DNA of 64,000 nt from the NCBI RefSeq assembly GCF_029168945.1, contig NC_083601.1:74141595-74205594 (forward strand). The letters are read 5' to 3'. The notes beneath the pieces were generated by a model. That model did not search any database and was not told the origin of the DNA. It saw only the letters and a program-made list of their open reading frames with translations. This document shows, one piece after another, positions 35,115 to 46,620 of the stretch; position 1 is the first letter of the stretch; each line of letters begins with the position of its first letter. A program made the position numbers and the translations under genes. Origin of the DNA: Cannabis sativa. Taxonomy: Eukaryota; Streptophyta; Magnoliopsida; Rosales; Cannabaceae.

Positions 35115-38100
35115 GATTTCATCCCCGAAATCTAACCTGAATAACTCTGGATATTGAGCTCTCATATCTGACTCTAGCTCCCAGGTGGCTTCCTCCACCT
35201 TGCTGTTTCTCCAGAGAACGTTGACCAAAGCTATGGTCTTATTCCGAAGGACTTTATCCTTTCTATCCAGGATCTGCACTGGCTGTTCTTCATAAGTCAT
35301 GTCTGGCTGCAGTTCTAGGCTCTCATAACTGAGTATATGAGAGGGGTCTGAAACGTATTTTCTCAACATCGAGACATGGAATACGTTGTGAACTGCTGAT
35401 AAAGCTGGAGGCAATGCTAACCGATATGCCACTTGACCTATCTTCTCGAGAATCTCGAAAGGTCCTGTAAATCTAGGGCATAACTTGCCTCTTTTCCCGA
35501 AACGTTTGATCCCCTTCATCGGAGATACCCGTAAAAACACATGGTCCCCTACTTGGAACTCAACATCTCTGCGTTTCGGATCTGCGTAACTCTTCTGTCT
35601 GCTCTGTGAGGCAAGTATTCTAGCTTTTATCTTCTCTATTGCCTCATTGTTCCGCTGTACTGATTCTGGACCAAGGTATTTCCTCTCCCCTGTCTCATCC
35701 CAGTGAATGGGAGATCTACACTTTCTATTGTATAACGGTTCATAGGGAGCCATCCCTATCATATTCTGATAACTGTTGTTGTAAGAAAATTCTACCAACG
35801 GTAGATACTTATTCCATGAGCCTTCAAAATCCATGACACAGGCTCGCAACATGCCCTCCAATATCTGAATTGTCCTTTCGGACTGACCATCTGTCTGAGG
35901 ATGGAATGCTGTACTAAATTTCAGCTTTGTACCCATTGCTCGCTGCAAACTTTGCCAAAATTTGGAGGTGAACTTCGGATCCCTATCCGAAACTATAGAC
36001 TTCGGTACCCCGTGAAGTCTTACTATCTCTCTGACATACAACTCTGCCAACTGATCCACTGAAAATGTCGTTCTAACCGGCAGAAAAATGAGCAGATTTC
36101 GTAAATCGATCCACCACTACCCAGATGGAATCAAACAAACCCGTGGTCCTAGGTAACCCGACCACAAAATCCATCGTGATATCTTCCCACTTCCATTCTG
36201 GTAGGGTTAGAGGCTGCAACAACCCTGCTGGTCTTTGATGTTCAGCCTTAATCTGCTGACAAGTGAGGCATCTCGATACGAATTCTACCAAATTCTTCTT
36301 CATACCGCTCCACCAGAAGTACGGTTTCAAATCTTGGTACATCTTAGTGGTGCCGGGATGCAGAGAATACGGGGTAGAATGAGCCTAATCAAAGATCTCA
36401 TTCCTAAGTTCCACACTATTCGGAACACAAACCCTAGCTTTATACAAAAGCATCCCGTTATCTGACACTGAAAAATCCTTGGCTTGACCAGCCAACACCT
36501 CATCTTTGATCTTCACTAACCCTCGATCCGTCATCTGAGCGACTTTTATTCTTTCCAACAGGTCAGATTGCAGCGTTAAGTTGTGAAGCTGACCTACCAC
36601 AAACTCAATGCTGGATCTAACCATATCCTCTGCTAGCTGAGGTGAGATCTGAACCATACTAGCTACTTGCCCGGACCCTTCGCTCGTGGGCATCGACCAC
36701 TACATTGGCCTTCCCAGGGTGATAAAGGATCTCACAGTCGTAATCTTTCACTAATTCCAACCAACGTCTCTGTCTCATGTTCAAATCTTTCTGAGTAAAG
36801 AAATACTTGAGACTTTTATGGTCGGTATAGATTTCACACCTTTCTCCGTAAAGGTAATGCCGCCAAATCTTCAATGCGAAAAACCACTGAGGCCAACTCT
36901 AGATCATGAGTCGGGTATCGCTGTTCGTAATCCTTTAACTGACGGGAGGCATAAGCGATAACCTGATCGGCCTGCATCAATACACACCCCAAACCCTGTT
37001 TGGATGCGTCACAATAAACTACGAACTTCTCCTTGTCTGAAGGCAAAGCTAGCACTGGAGCGGTAATCAACCTCTGCTTTAGCTCCTGAAAACTAGCTTC
37101 GCACTTGTCTGACCAAATAAATCACTGATTCTTCTTTGTAAGCTCGGTTAGGGGCATAGAAATTTTTAAGAACCCTTCCATGAACCTACGGTAGTACCCA
37201 ACTAAACCCAAGAAGCTTCTGATCTCTGTCACTGTCTTCGGTCTCGGCCAATCCCTGACGGATTCGATCTTCCCGGGATCTACCTTGATCCCATCTTTGC
37301 TCACAATGTGCCCTAGGAAGGACACATGAGATAGTCAGAATTCACATTTCTTGAACTTGGCATAAAGCTTGTGTTCCTGAAGCCGTTGCAGTACCATCTG
37401 AAGATGTAATTCATGCTCCTCTTCTGATTGAGAGTACACGAGGATGTCGTCGATAAACACAATCACACAGATATCGAGGAAATCCTTGAATACTCTATTC
37501 ATCAAGTCCATGAATGCTGCAGGAGCATTGGTTAGTCCGAATGACATAACCAGAAATTCGTAATGTCCATACCTAGTGCGGAAAGCCGTCTTCGGAATAT
37601 CCTCCTCTCGGATTCTCAACTGATGATAACCCGAACGGAGATCAATCTTAGGAAAGACCGTCTTCCCCAGAAGCTGATCGAATAAATCATCGATCCTAAG
37701 TAATGGATATTTATTCTTCACCGTCAGCTTGTTCAATTCTCTGTAGTCGATGCACATCCTCATAGATCCATCCTTTTTCTTGACGAATAAAACCGGGGCT
37801 CCCCAGGGTGACACACTAGGCCGAATAAACCCTATGTCAAGCAACCCTTGAAGCTGAATCTTTAACTCCTTAAGTTCAGCTGGAGCCATTCTATATGGGG
37901 CTTTGGAAACTAGTTCCACCCCTGGTGCCAAGTCTATCACAAAGTCAATCTCCCGCTGAGGTGGTAACCCTGGAAGTTCTTCGGGAAAAACATCCGAAAA
38001 TTCCCGAACCACCTTGATGTCCTCTGGCCGAATGGTATCTGGCTGAGTGGTGTCCACCACCACGGCCAGAAACCCTAAACAACCGCCATGCAATAAATCT

Positions 38101-38450
38101 CTAGCTGACATGGCCGAGATCACCGGGATCCGAGATCCCTGAACTGAACCAACAAACACAAATGGTTCTTCACTTTTCGGTTGGAAGATCACCATCTTTC
38201 TTTTACAATCAATGCTCGCCAAATATTTAGATAGGAAATCCATTCCTAAAATAATATCGAACTCTACTAAACTCATCTCTATTAAATCAGCACTTAACTC
38301 CCTACCATCTATCCTGATCGGCATAGACCTAATCCACCTGTTGGAGATAACCAACTCTCCGCCAGGTAATAGGGTTCCAAACCCTGATTCATATCTATCA
38401 TACGGTCTATCCAATTTATTAGAGATTCTAGCAGCCACACAAGAACATCC
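35097..38450 (-). pseudogene. Gypsy-B pol: protease remnant to chromodomain-like tail
   Basis: The minus-strand polyprotein is broken into several frames. Protease has lost its catalytic DSGA segment but keeps IILGMDFL. Reverse transcriptase runs to about 37335 with an intact FIDD at about 37448-37459, then meets a stop where Gypsy-A has Trp (WLSQVSFLG). RNase H fragments lie at about 37070-36660. The integrase zinc-binding part and core lie at 36342-35600, with a frame change near 36070. The tail with [19 protein letters not shown] ends at 35097 directly before the purine tract. Several single-base stops and shifts show that selection has been lost. Confidence 0.9.
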
Positions 38451-39235
38451 TTGACCTAAACACTCACCCGGAGGATGCCTCTAGCTAATGAGACACTCCA
38501 GTAGGAATAACGGATCTCGACACTACCCTCACGACCGTCTTGATTCTGGTTCCCTCGGAACCTCTTGTTCTGCCGCGAGCCACCGGATGCAGTGGATGAT
38601 TTCCTCCTCTAGTCCATGGTCGAACCACTACCTCCCCTGCTGAAACCTGACGTAGGAGGGGTAGGAGCCCCGCCACATACTGGAGTCCTAATTGATTCCA
38701 ACATACATCTAACTGCGCCCTCAGCTCACAATGCTTTCTCCACCATTTCAGTATAGGTGATCTTATCGTCGGTAGTGATCATCAAGTCATGCTTAATCTT
38801 CACATTTAACCCGTCCAGGTACTTATCTTTCTTGTTGAAGTCGGTTGAAACTATTCCTGAGGCTAACCTCGCCAACCGATCGAACTGAGTAGTATACTTA
38901 GTCACGCTCGTATTCTCACGCTGGGTCAGGTGGGCAAACTCTTTCCTCTTGGCGCTTCTGACCGCCTCGTTATAATACTTGGCATTGAAGAGTTCCTAGA
39001 TCCTTTCCCAGGTCATGGTGGTGACGTCATGAATTTGAGACACCATGTCCCACCAGACAAGAGCGTCTTCTTGAAGCTGGAAAGTGGCACACACCACTCT
39101 GTCATTCCCAGTGACACCCATAAAATTCAAGATTTTGGTGATCACTGTTAGCCACTGTTCGGCCTTCATCACATCTGGACCTCCCAGAAAGACCGGAGGT
39201 GCTTGCTTCCGGAACCGTTCATACAAGGGTTCCAT
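38451..39235 (-). pseudogene. Gypsy-B gag, N-terminally deleted
   Basis: Starts at [19 protein letters not shown], about residue 103 of the Gypsy-C gag. The Arg/Gly-rich N-terminus is missing, because only about 200 bp separate this point from the primer binding site. A stop at 38996-38998 (Gln in Gypsy-A) and others interrupt the core. Near 38430-38450 the sequence jumps from the Cys/His cluster straight into the protease region, which removes the second zinc knuckle. Confidence 0.88.
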
Positions 39236-39442
39236 TCACTTTGCCGCTTAATTTGGAAATTAAAAACGAAACATGCGCCTATTCTACTATCAGGCTACTA
39301 ACATGCATCCTAACATGCTTTTCTTTTTTCATAAATAAATAAATAAACTACTAAAGCAATAAAGGCTTACTGAACCGCGAAACGAGCTAACTGCTGATGA
39401 TGATTGTACATGTCGTGACGATCTTCGGAAGACAACCTGGCG

Positions 39443-39454
39443 GCTCTGATACCA
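39443..39454 (-). other. Gypsy-B primer binding site
   Basis: The minus strand reads TGGTATCAGAGC, 3 bp from the 5' LTR. It matches the plant initiator tRNA-Met type exactly. Confidence 0.9.
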
Positions 39455-39457
39455 AAT

Positions 39458-41740
39458 TGTAACACCCTAACTAACATAGGCGTATTAAGTGATTTTTAAA
39501 CATGCTGTGCAGCTCGTTGCTAATCAACGAGGTTTATGGAAAACGTGATTAATTAAAATTTTTGTTTTTTAATTAAACTTATAAAATAATATTACAAAAG
39601 ACTCGGGATCCCGATTACAAAATCATTTACAAAAGTTTACTGTTCATACAAAATAATTGTCGCCTAGCGACTAGTTACAAAAATAGCCTTGCTGTCCCGA
39701 GGATCGTACGCTCCAGGCCTAACCGCCCCGACATGTACAACCTTCATAAGCTCGCTCACGGTCCATCAGCTCTAGCCTTGCCTTTACCTACACATAAACG
39801 TAGAACTATGAGTCGACAGACTCAGTAAGAAAAGCATAATAATACTCATACATAAATCCCGGTCATGATCAGACGCCCATACCCCTAATCATAACCCTAA
39901 CTGTCGTGTCCAACACGATACTGAGTCCCAATACTGCCGTGTCCAACACGGTACTGAGTTCTGAACGTTCATAGGGACGGTACTATTGACACGTTACAGC
40001 CTGATCGGTCGAACCGGTCATACTCCGGCTGCTGGTCATACTCCAGCCTGTACCGACGTGTTACTATATCCACCTGATCGGTCGAACCGGTCATACTCAG
40101 GCTGCTGGTCATACTCCAGCCTGTACCGACGGGATACGTCAATAGTACGGAACCACCAACCAAGTGTCAGCCTGATCGGTCGAACCAGTCATACTCCGGC
40201 TGCTGGTCATACTCCAGCCTGTACCGACGTGACATGGTTGGATGGTTCGAAGCCAACATACATAACTAATGTAATCGAACAGGCTTCGTACATGCACGCT
40301 AAACATGTAATCTACATATGCATACTGTTATACTAATCTTACCTGGATTCCGAATTTAGGTGTGCCGGTCAACCTGACTGGAACTTTAACTGCGCGGCGG
40401 ATTACAGGCTCCTAAACCATAAAAATTGCAACACTATAAGTGACACGCTAAATCACTTCCCGGGGACTTAAACTAGGAACTAAAAGTTTCCCTATCGATA
40501 AAAAGCATGGCAATACCCCTTAAAACATAAAAACAAGGAAAACTAGGCTCCCTGAATTTTCCCCAACCGGTAGACCGGTTGCCCAACCAGAATTCCGGAT
40601 GCACAACCGGAATTCCGGATGCACAACCGGAATTCCGGTTCCTCGCAGGCAGCAAACTCAAATTTTCATAACTTGCTCAAATCAACTCCAAATCAATTCA
40701 AACCTTCCAGACCTACTCCATATAACCCCTAGAACATTTCTAAGGCAACAAAACTACCCAGATTGCACATAATCACAAATCACCATTAAATCTCAAGCTT
40801 TGAGTTCTAAACTCAAACTTGAGCAAACCTAGCTAACATGCAATCAAACCAGCTTGAATCTACTTAAACAAGCATAATATAGCCTCTGAAAACAATTAAA
40901 AACATCAACAACAACACAGCAACAAATTCAAGACGTTTCTTTCAAAAATCATATATTTTGCATAGAAAAAACATAGCTTGCTCAACCTAAGAATCATGCT
41001 TCAAAAACAACTCCAACAACCTTAATTTAACAGAATCTAACCACAAAACACAGCAGCAACCACAACCAAATAATCATGCATGCATAACACTTAATTCATC
41101 AAAATTCAACAATTTTTAAAGAAACAAGGAAGAGGAGCTAACCTAGCTTGAAGAATGCTTAGATTGGAAGAGAAATTGCTTGAAATTCAAAGAAAGAATC
41201 CAACTCCTTGCACACACACACCCAGCCGAGAGAGAGAGGAAAAGAGAGAGTGGTTTTTAGAAATTTTTTTCTAAGTGTTGATTTTTGAAAAAAGAAATAA
41301 AAGCCACATAGCATATATCACTCATTTCAGCCAAAAAAAACAATAAAATAAACATTTATTTTCAATTAATAAAATCACTAAAGACAAAATATCATTGGGG
41401 CAAAAAGACCATTTTGCCCCTCCACACCAAAATCACATAAATCACACTAAAGGGGTCTTTTTGGGAAATTCTAAATTCCCGGCCATTCCCGACATTCCCA
41501 ATGTCAAATAACCCGTCCCAAACTACTAACATACTAAGTTGTGATTTCTACTGAGCCAAACACCGGGTTCCAAAATATCGGGCACCGGAAAGCAAAATTA
41601 TGCAAACTACTACATGACATAAAATGCATCTCTGAATTCAATAAATAACAGTATAATAAATTATTTAAATAGCTATAAATAATTTTCATAATTAATCATA
41701 ATTAACTGCTAATTTTCAAATTAACTAAGCGGTCTTTACA
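39458..41740 (-). repeat. Gypsy-B 5' LTR
   Basis: 2283 bp. Hairpins at 39905-39917 and 39937-39951. The palindrome cluster at about 40563-40642 is rearranged compared with the 3' LTR: arms of different palindromes have been mixed. Confidence 0.95.
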
Positions 41741-42206
41741 CTTATATAGGAATTAGGGTTGCTACCTCTGAATGGCAAAATTTCGAAATTGGTCAAAAAT
41801 CTCGTGTTTCACCCCTGGTCGCGACTACATAAAGCCCTTGTTGTGACCATAGGCCAATTGGAAAAACACCCCTTTTTGCCTAATCCCCTAGTCGCGACCA
41901 TGGTCGCGACCATGGAAAAGGGTCGCGACTATGGCTTCACCTGGTCGCGACTATTGAAGCCCAAATTGGCAGCTTCAGCTGATTTTTCTCCAGAATGTCT
42001 CGTCTTTTCACCAACTGATAAAATTTGAACTGTAATGCATCGAGAACCTAAAACAAGGAAAATCGAGCGTAAAATCATTCCAAAAGGCAACATTAACTGA
42101 GAAAACGCTTATGAAATCGACTTGGAACTTAGGCTAAAAATAGCCTAACACTTAGATCATTAATATTTGTCTAGTGTTTGTGACCATACTCTTGTTGAGT
42201 GGTTAG

Positions 42207-44369
42207 ATGGAATGTTGGGAAAGTGTGACTTCACCATTAATGATTGGGATCCCTTCTTCTACAGAAGGATGTGCTCACTCAATGTTGGATAGTGATGAAG
42301 ATATCCCTAATGCTCAACCATTACCTCAAGTCACTTTGGTTGACAGTGATGATGAGGGGGAATTTTTTGATGAGAGTGTATGTAAGATTGATGAAGAGCC
42401 TCGAGCTCTTGAGTATGCGATAATGGTACATGATTATGAGGGTGATAAGAATGAGTATGTCGGGCGGTCCCTTCACTTTTTGAGGGACAACCCGAGGTCG
42501 AGTATGACTAAGGGAGATATCCTACGCATGTGACATCAATATGAGATTCATTCTTCTATACAAATGTGACTTCCAACTATCGTTGAGCGTCCCAATTGGG
42601 ATAGCGGCGATTGGGTTTGTATGTATGAATTTCCTTTTAAGATTGACTTTTGATTCCCTTTCCCTCTATTTGTACAAGAAGTGTTGGACTATTATGGGGT
42701 AGCTCCTAGCCAACTCATGCCAAATGCTTGGAGGTTATTGTTGGGTATAGAAGTCATAGTTAGAGTGAAGGGGAAGAGGGTTGACTTTGTAGATTTCAAG
42801 TCAAGTTATTATCTTAAACAACACGATACAGATAAAGGTCGATATCGATTCATTCTTAGAGCAAACAAAAAAGCTTGGGTAACAGAGTTGGTTGCTAGCA
42901 ACAAGAGGGGTTGGAGGAAGAAATATTGTTTTGTCAAAGGTGACCTGTTTGGAATGAGTGATTATGTGGTTCCTACTTCATGGAGAACCTTAAGTGAGTG
43001 AGGAGTGTTGATTTCTTTGTTGTTTTTTATTTGATACTTGATTTGTCTATGAATACTAACTATTTCTCTTTGTCATTGTAGGTAAGGGGCTTGCTCGATG
43101 TCCTCGCAGGGGGTGTTGGTCTGAAGCTCAAGTTAACGACTTGCTCTCTATTCCTTCCGATCATAGTGCCCATAAAAAGCTTCTTATTTTGAATAAATCT
43201 TGTGTTGGAAAGTTATGGAGAGCTGCGCAACGTCAAAAAGGTAGTATTTTTTCACTCAACGTTGTCAAGCGCGCCCCATCCTTTTGTTGACCCGAGCTTT
43301 AGAGAAGGTTAGTGGTCTATTCTCTTTGATTCGTCATTTAACGGAAGAATAACGTTTTCTTGTAGACCGTTACTATAAGAGGATGACTTTCGAGGTTTGT
43401 GGAGCAGATGATGCTGTTGCTAGGGGTAAGACTAATTTACTTGGAAAGAGGTCTAAGAAGACCACAAGTCATGTTGCAAAATCTCGAGTTCCTGCTAAGG
43501 AACATGAAGCTGGTGGCTCTCTGTTGCTAACTGATGGTGTGGTTGCGGCTTCTCCACTGAGGGGTGACAACGTGTTGTCTATTGAGGAGAGTATGATCAA
43601 CCTGTCCATCTCTTCTAATATTTCAGCTTACTCTGACCCTGCTTCTATCAAAGGTCATGTTAAGGCTCTTCTCCATTCGAGAGATGAAGAGCGTTTGAGG
43701 GGCATCAGAGTTGCGGGGCGAGTGAATTATGGTGTTTCTACGATTTACCAAGTAAGTTTGGAAAGAATTTGTATTTACACATATGTAGTTATTTTTGCGT
43801 GTTACTCATGATAATTCGACTTTTCTTTTGTAGGCTATTCAAGCAGTCCTCTACAACAATTTCTCTTCATCATAAGAACATGCTTTGAACAAGGAGCAGT
43901 CTAGACTTAGCAAGGAAGTGGAGAACTTGAAACTGGAAGGAGAGACTACCAAATCATCATATGACAAGCTCAAACTGGATTATTCCTCGTTGAACACTGA
44001 GTTGGAGCGTGTGCATGCCAGACTCAAGGAGTAGGACGCTAATTATGTCGCATTGTACCAGGAGGTTGATGATATTTCGCTCAAGACTGCCATCAAGACA
44101 AGGGGGAGTTGATGATACAGTATAAGAAAGGGCTCCATCGTGGATGGGATGTCGATGGTGCTATTGCACTTCATGAAGAATATTTAGCTCTTGAGCAAGA
44201 GAATGAGATGGATGTTGACGCTCATATCTCTATGTCTGGTGTGAGCGTCGATGCTCATACCTCTGTCCCTGGTATGGGTGTCGATGCTCATACTTCTAAT
44301 TCTGGCGGGTGTGGCATTGACGATGTGATGTTCTCCATTGCTAAATATGGTACCATTGCTCCATAGTGG
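42207..44369 (+). pseudogene. Antisense accessory ORF of Tat-like element (PF04195-like), with introns
   Basis: Plus-strand gene opposite to the Gypsy-D pol. Exon 1 starts at 42207 (MECWESVTSPLM) and holds the segment LDYYGVAPSQLMPNAWRLLL, typical of the 'putative gypsy type transposon' family (PF04195). Three in-frame TGA stops lie at 42531, 42567 and 42651. A canonical intron at 42994-43081 has a TACTAAC branch motif at 43054-43060. A second possible intron, 43308-43365, is short; a third, 43752-43833, has a GTAAGT donor. Downstream comes a coiled coil (about 43880-44030, interrupted by TAA and TAG) and three VDAH-containing repeats at about 44210-44310. Tat-lineage elements such as Grande and RIRE2 are known to carry an antisense ORF between pol and the 3' LTR. 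Its function is unknown. Confidence 0.75.
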
Positions 44370-44788
44370 GTCTTTTTAAGTTTATCCCTTTTGTTTACAA
44401 GTGACAATTGATTTAAACTCTTAAGTCTTTTTTGTTTAAAGCATGAACATCGCCATAGTGGTATTGAGTATGTATGCTTAACGATCCTTTTGATGTGCGG
44501 ACATCCTCTTAGCAATTTCCCTTTTGAATTTTATGACGCTTTGATGTATGAACGTTGCCTTTGCGGTGGTATGACTTATTATCTTAATTTGGTATTAATA
44601 TTCTTCATTTTGCATTTTGTTGATGTTTTATGTTATTCCGTTGATGTAAATTTAGCATTGATCCATGTACTATATCCCCTAGTCCAAGTCTTAGTGAGTG
44701 TCACTAAAACTTAGACTTTGGAACGACTTGACTGAGTACATCGAGTTTGGCTGACTGTAACATTGTTGAGTTAATTTTATATTTAGTT
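44370..44788. other. Gap between antisense ORF and tandem array
   Basis: About 420 bp, mostly A+T-rich. It probably contains the 3' untranslated part of the antisense gene. No further coding or structural element is recognised. Confidence 0.5.
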
Positions 44789-45240
44789 ACGATTGAACGT
44801 AATCCTATTACTTACTTTGTAAGTGAATCGTTGGATTGAGCGTAGCTCATATCACTTATTTCATAAGTGAATAGTTGGGTTGAGCGTAGCTCCTATTACT
44901 TACTTTGTAAGTGAATAGTTGGGTTGAGCGTAGCTCCTATTACTTACTTTGTTGGGTTTAGCGTAGCTCCTATTACTTATTTTGTAAGTGAATAGTTGGG
45001 TTGAGCGTAACTCCTATTACTTACTTTGTAAGTGAATAGTTTGATTGAGCGTAGCTCATATCACTTATTTCATAAGTGAATAGTTGGGTTGAGCGTAGCT
45101 CCTATTAATTACTTTGTAAGTGAATAGTTGAGTTGAGTGTAGCTCCTATTATTTACTTTTTTGGGTTGAGCGTAGCTCCTATTACTTATTTTGTAAGTGA
45201 ATAGTTGGGTTGAGCATAGCTCTTATTACTTACTTTGTTG
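44789..45240. repeat. 44-bp tandem array, segment 1
   Basis: The unit starts tgagcgtagctcctatta and ends gaatagttgggt; 44 bp in its full form, with shortened units where part of the motif is lost. Each unit holds an inverted repeat such as acttac-tttgtaagt. Copies are degenerate at the left edge, as in arrays that turn over by unequal exchange. It ends in CTTTGTTG, the target of the hAT element. Confidence 0.9.
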
Positions 45241-46249
45241 CAGGGCCGGCCAGAGAGTGGGGTAGCCGGGGCATAGGCCCCAGGCCCTAATTTTTGAGAC
45301 CCGGAAAAATTAAAATTAATATACGTAAATTAAAATATATAATATATAAATATTTGATTGAATAAAATGCATAATAGTGTTATAGCACAAATGGTAAGCG
45401 GTTGAGAATATCAATGTTGTGGTGGTTGGTTAGATCCTTCACTCCCTCATTTTGTGGTTATTTTACAATTTAAATAGTTTTACACATATTTAATGTAAAA
45501 AATTAGTGAAATATTACTTGAAAATCCTTCATTTGTGGTTATTTTACAATTTAAATAGTTTTACACATATTTAATTTTCTTAGTGGCCTTATAGTATTTC
45601 AAGGTACAAACTATTAAAATGAAAAAAAATATATATATATGATAATAAAATATTAATTAAAAATTTATATTAAAGTTTATCTTTCAAGTTTAATACTAAC
45701 TATTTTTTCGTCAAGAATAGTACATACACTTATTTAATTTTCTTAGTGGCCTAGATATACAGTATTTCAAGGTAAAAATTTATAAAATAAAAAAAAAATA
45801 TATGATAATAAAAAATTAATAAAATATTAGTCAAAAATTTATATTAAAGTGTATTTTGCATGTTTAATATTAACCATTTTTTCATCAAAAATAATACTGT
45901 TAATTATAAATCAAAATATATTTATTAATTATTATGTATCTTCTTAAATTTTTACAGTTATGTATATATTTTAAAAAAAAAATAGACATAATTTTTTATA
46001 CACTTGATTTTTTTTAACAAGAGTACTAAAATACATAACACTTTAATAGATATGCATGCTCTTCGTAATTAAATATTACTTTATAGAGTTAGTTTACGTG
46101 GTGAGAAAAATTTTGGTTATATGGTGATAGGAAAAAGTTAAAATTGATATTGTGTCAAAATTTAAATAATATTTATTTTAAATTTTTATGAAATAAAGGC
46201 CTCATTCTAAATTTCGCCCTAGGCCTCTCAATACCTTGAGACGGCCCTG
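45241..46249. mobile_element. Non-autonomous hAT element, copy 1
   Basis: 1009 bp. Inverted termini CAGGGCCG...CGGCCCTG and a perfect 8-bp duplication CTTTGTTG (45233-45240, 46250-46257) identify hAT. The interior is A+T-rich without a transposase frame. The right inner end (cctaggcctctcaataccttgag) is G+C-richer, as in many plant hAT derivatives. About 97 percent like copy 2 by eye. Confidence 0.9.
45382..45437 (+). other. tRNA-like A and B boxes in hAT copy 1
   Basis: TAGCACAAATGG (A-box-like) followed about 46 bp later by GGTTAGATCC (B-box-like, one base off GGTTCGATCC). This is the weaker of the two copies. No full cloverleaf was established. Confidence 0.35.
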
Positions 46250-46620
46250 CTTTGTTGAATTGAGCGTAGCTCTTATTACTTACTTTATAAGTGAATAGTT
46301 GGGTTGAGCGTAGCTCCTATTACTTACTTTGTTGGGTTTAGCGTAGCTCCTATTACTTATTTTGTAAGTGAATAGTTGGGTTGAGCGTAACTCCTATTAC
46401 TTACTTTGTAAGTGAATAGTTTCATTGAGCGTAGCTCATATCACTTATTTCATAAGTGAATAGTTGGGTTGAGCGTAGCTCCTATTAATTACTTTGTAAG
46501 TGAATAGTTGAGTTGAGTGTAGCTCCTATTATTTACTTTTTTGGGTTAAGCGTAGCTCCTATTACTTATTTTGTAAGTGAATAGTTGGGTTGAGCATAGC
46601 TCTTATTACTTACTTTGTTG
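46250..46620. repeat. 44-bp tandem array, segment 2
   Basis: Shares with segment 1 the same order of variant units, including the shortened ones, which shows it arose by duplication of a larger block. Ends again in CTTTGTTG. Confidence 0.9.

Larger units (their letters stand above)
32797..41740 (-). mobile_element. Gypsy-B: degenerate Tekay-like Ty3/gypsy element
   Basis: 8944 bp, starting TGTAACACC and ending TTTACA on the plus strand, with perfect CTTAT duplications (32792-32796, 41741-41745). LTRs of 2299 and 2283 bp flank a minus-strand gag-pol with deletions, stops and shifts. Sequence is close to Gypsy-A. Two internal deletions remove the gag N-terminus and the nucleocapsid-protease junction, so this copy cannot be autonomous. 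Confidence 0.93.
2247..42150 (-). mobile_element. Solo LTR (about 1.24 kb) split by two insertions
   Basis: Three segments (2247-2634, 32348-32796, 41746-42150) join at the target duplications of Copia-B (CTTTA) and Gypsy-B (CTTAT) into one piece that starts TGTTA and ends TAACA. The left end carries the motif gcaagtgcacg and, further in, gaggtcgaaccacaggga, which I recall from termini of plant Tat/Athila-type LTRs. No primer binding site lies outside the left end and no polypurine tract outside the right end, so it reads as a solo LTR. The flanks CATAG and CTTAG differ at one base. The minus strand is chosen because the conserved motif is normally at an LTR 3' end. Confidence 0.55.

Noticed and set aside
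2247..42150. Solo LTR as the 3' LTR of Gypsy-D
   Set aside because: There is no polypurine tract next to its inner end (42151 onward), and flanks CATAG/CTTAG suggest its own target duplication. Not fully excluded, as one base differs.
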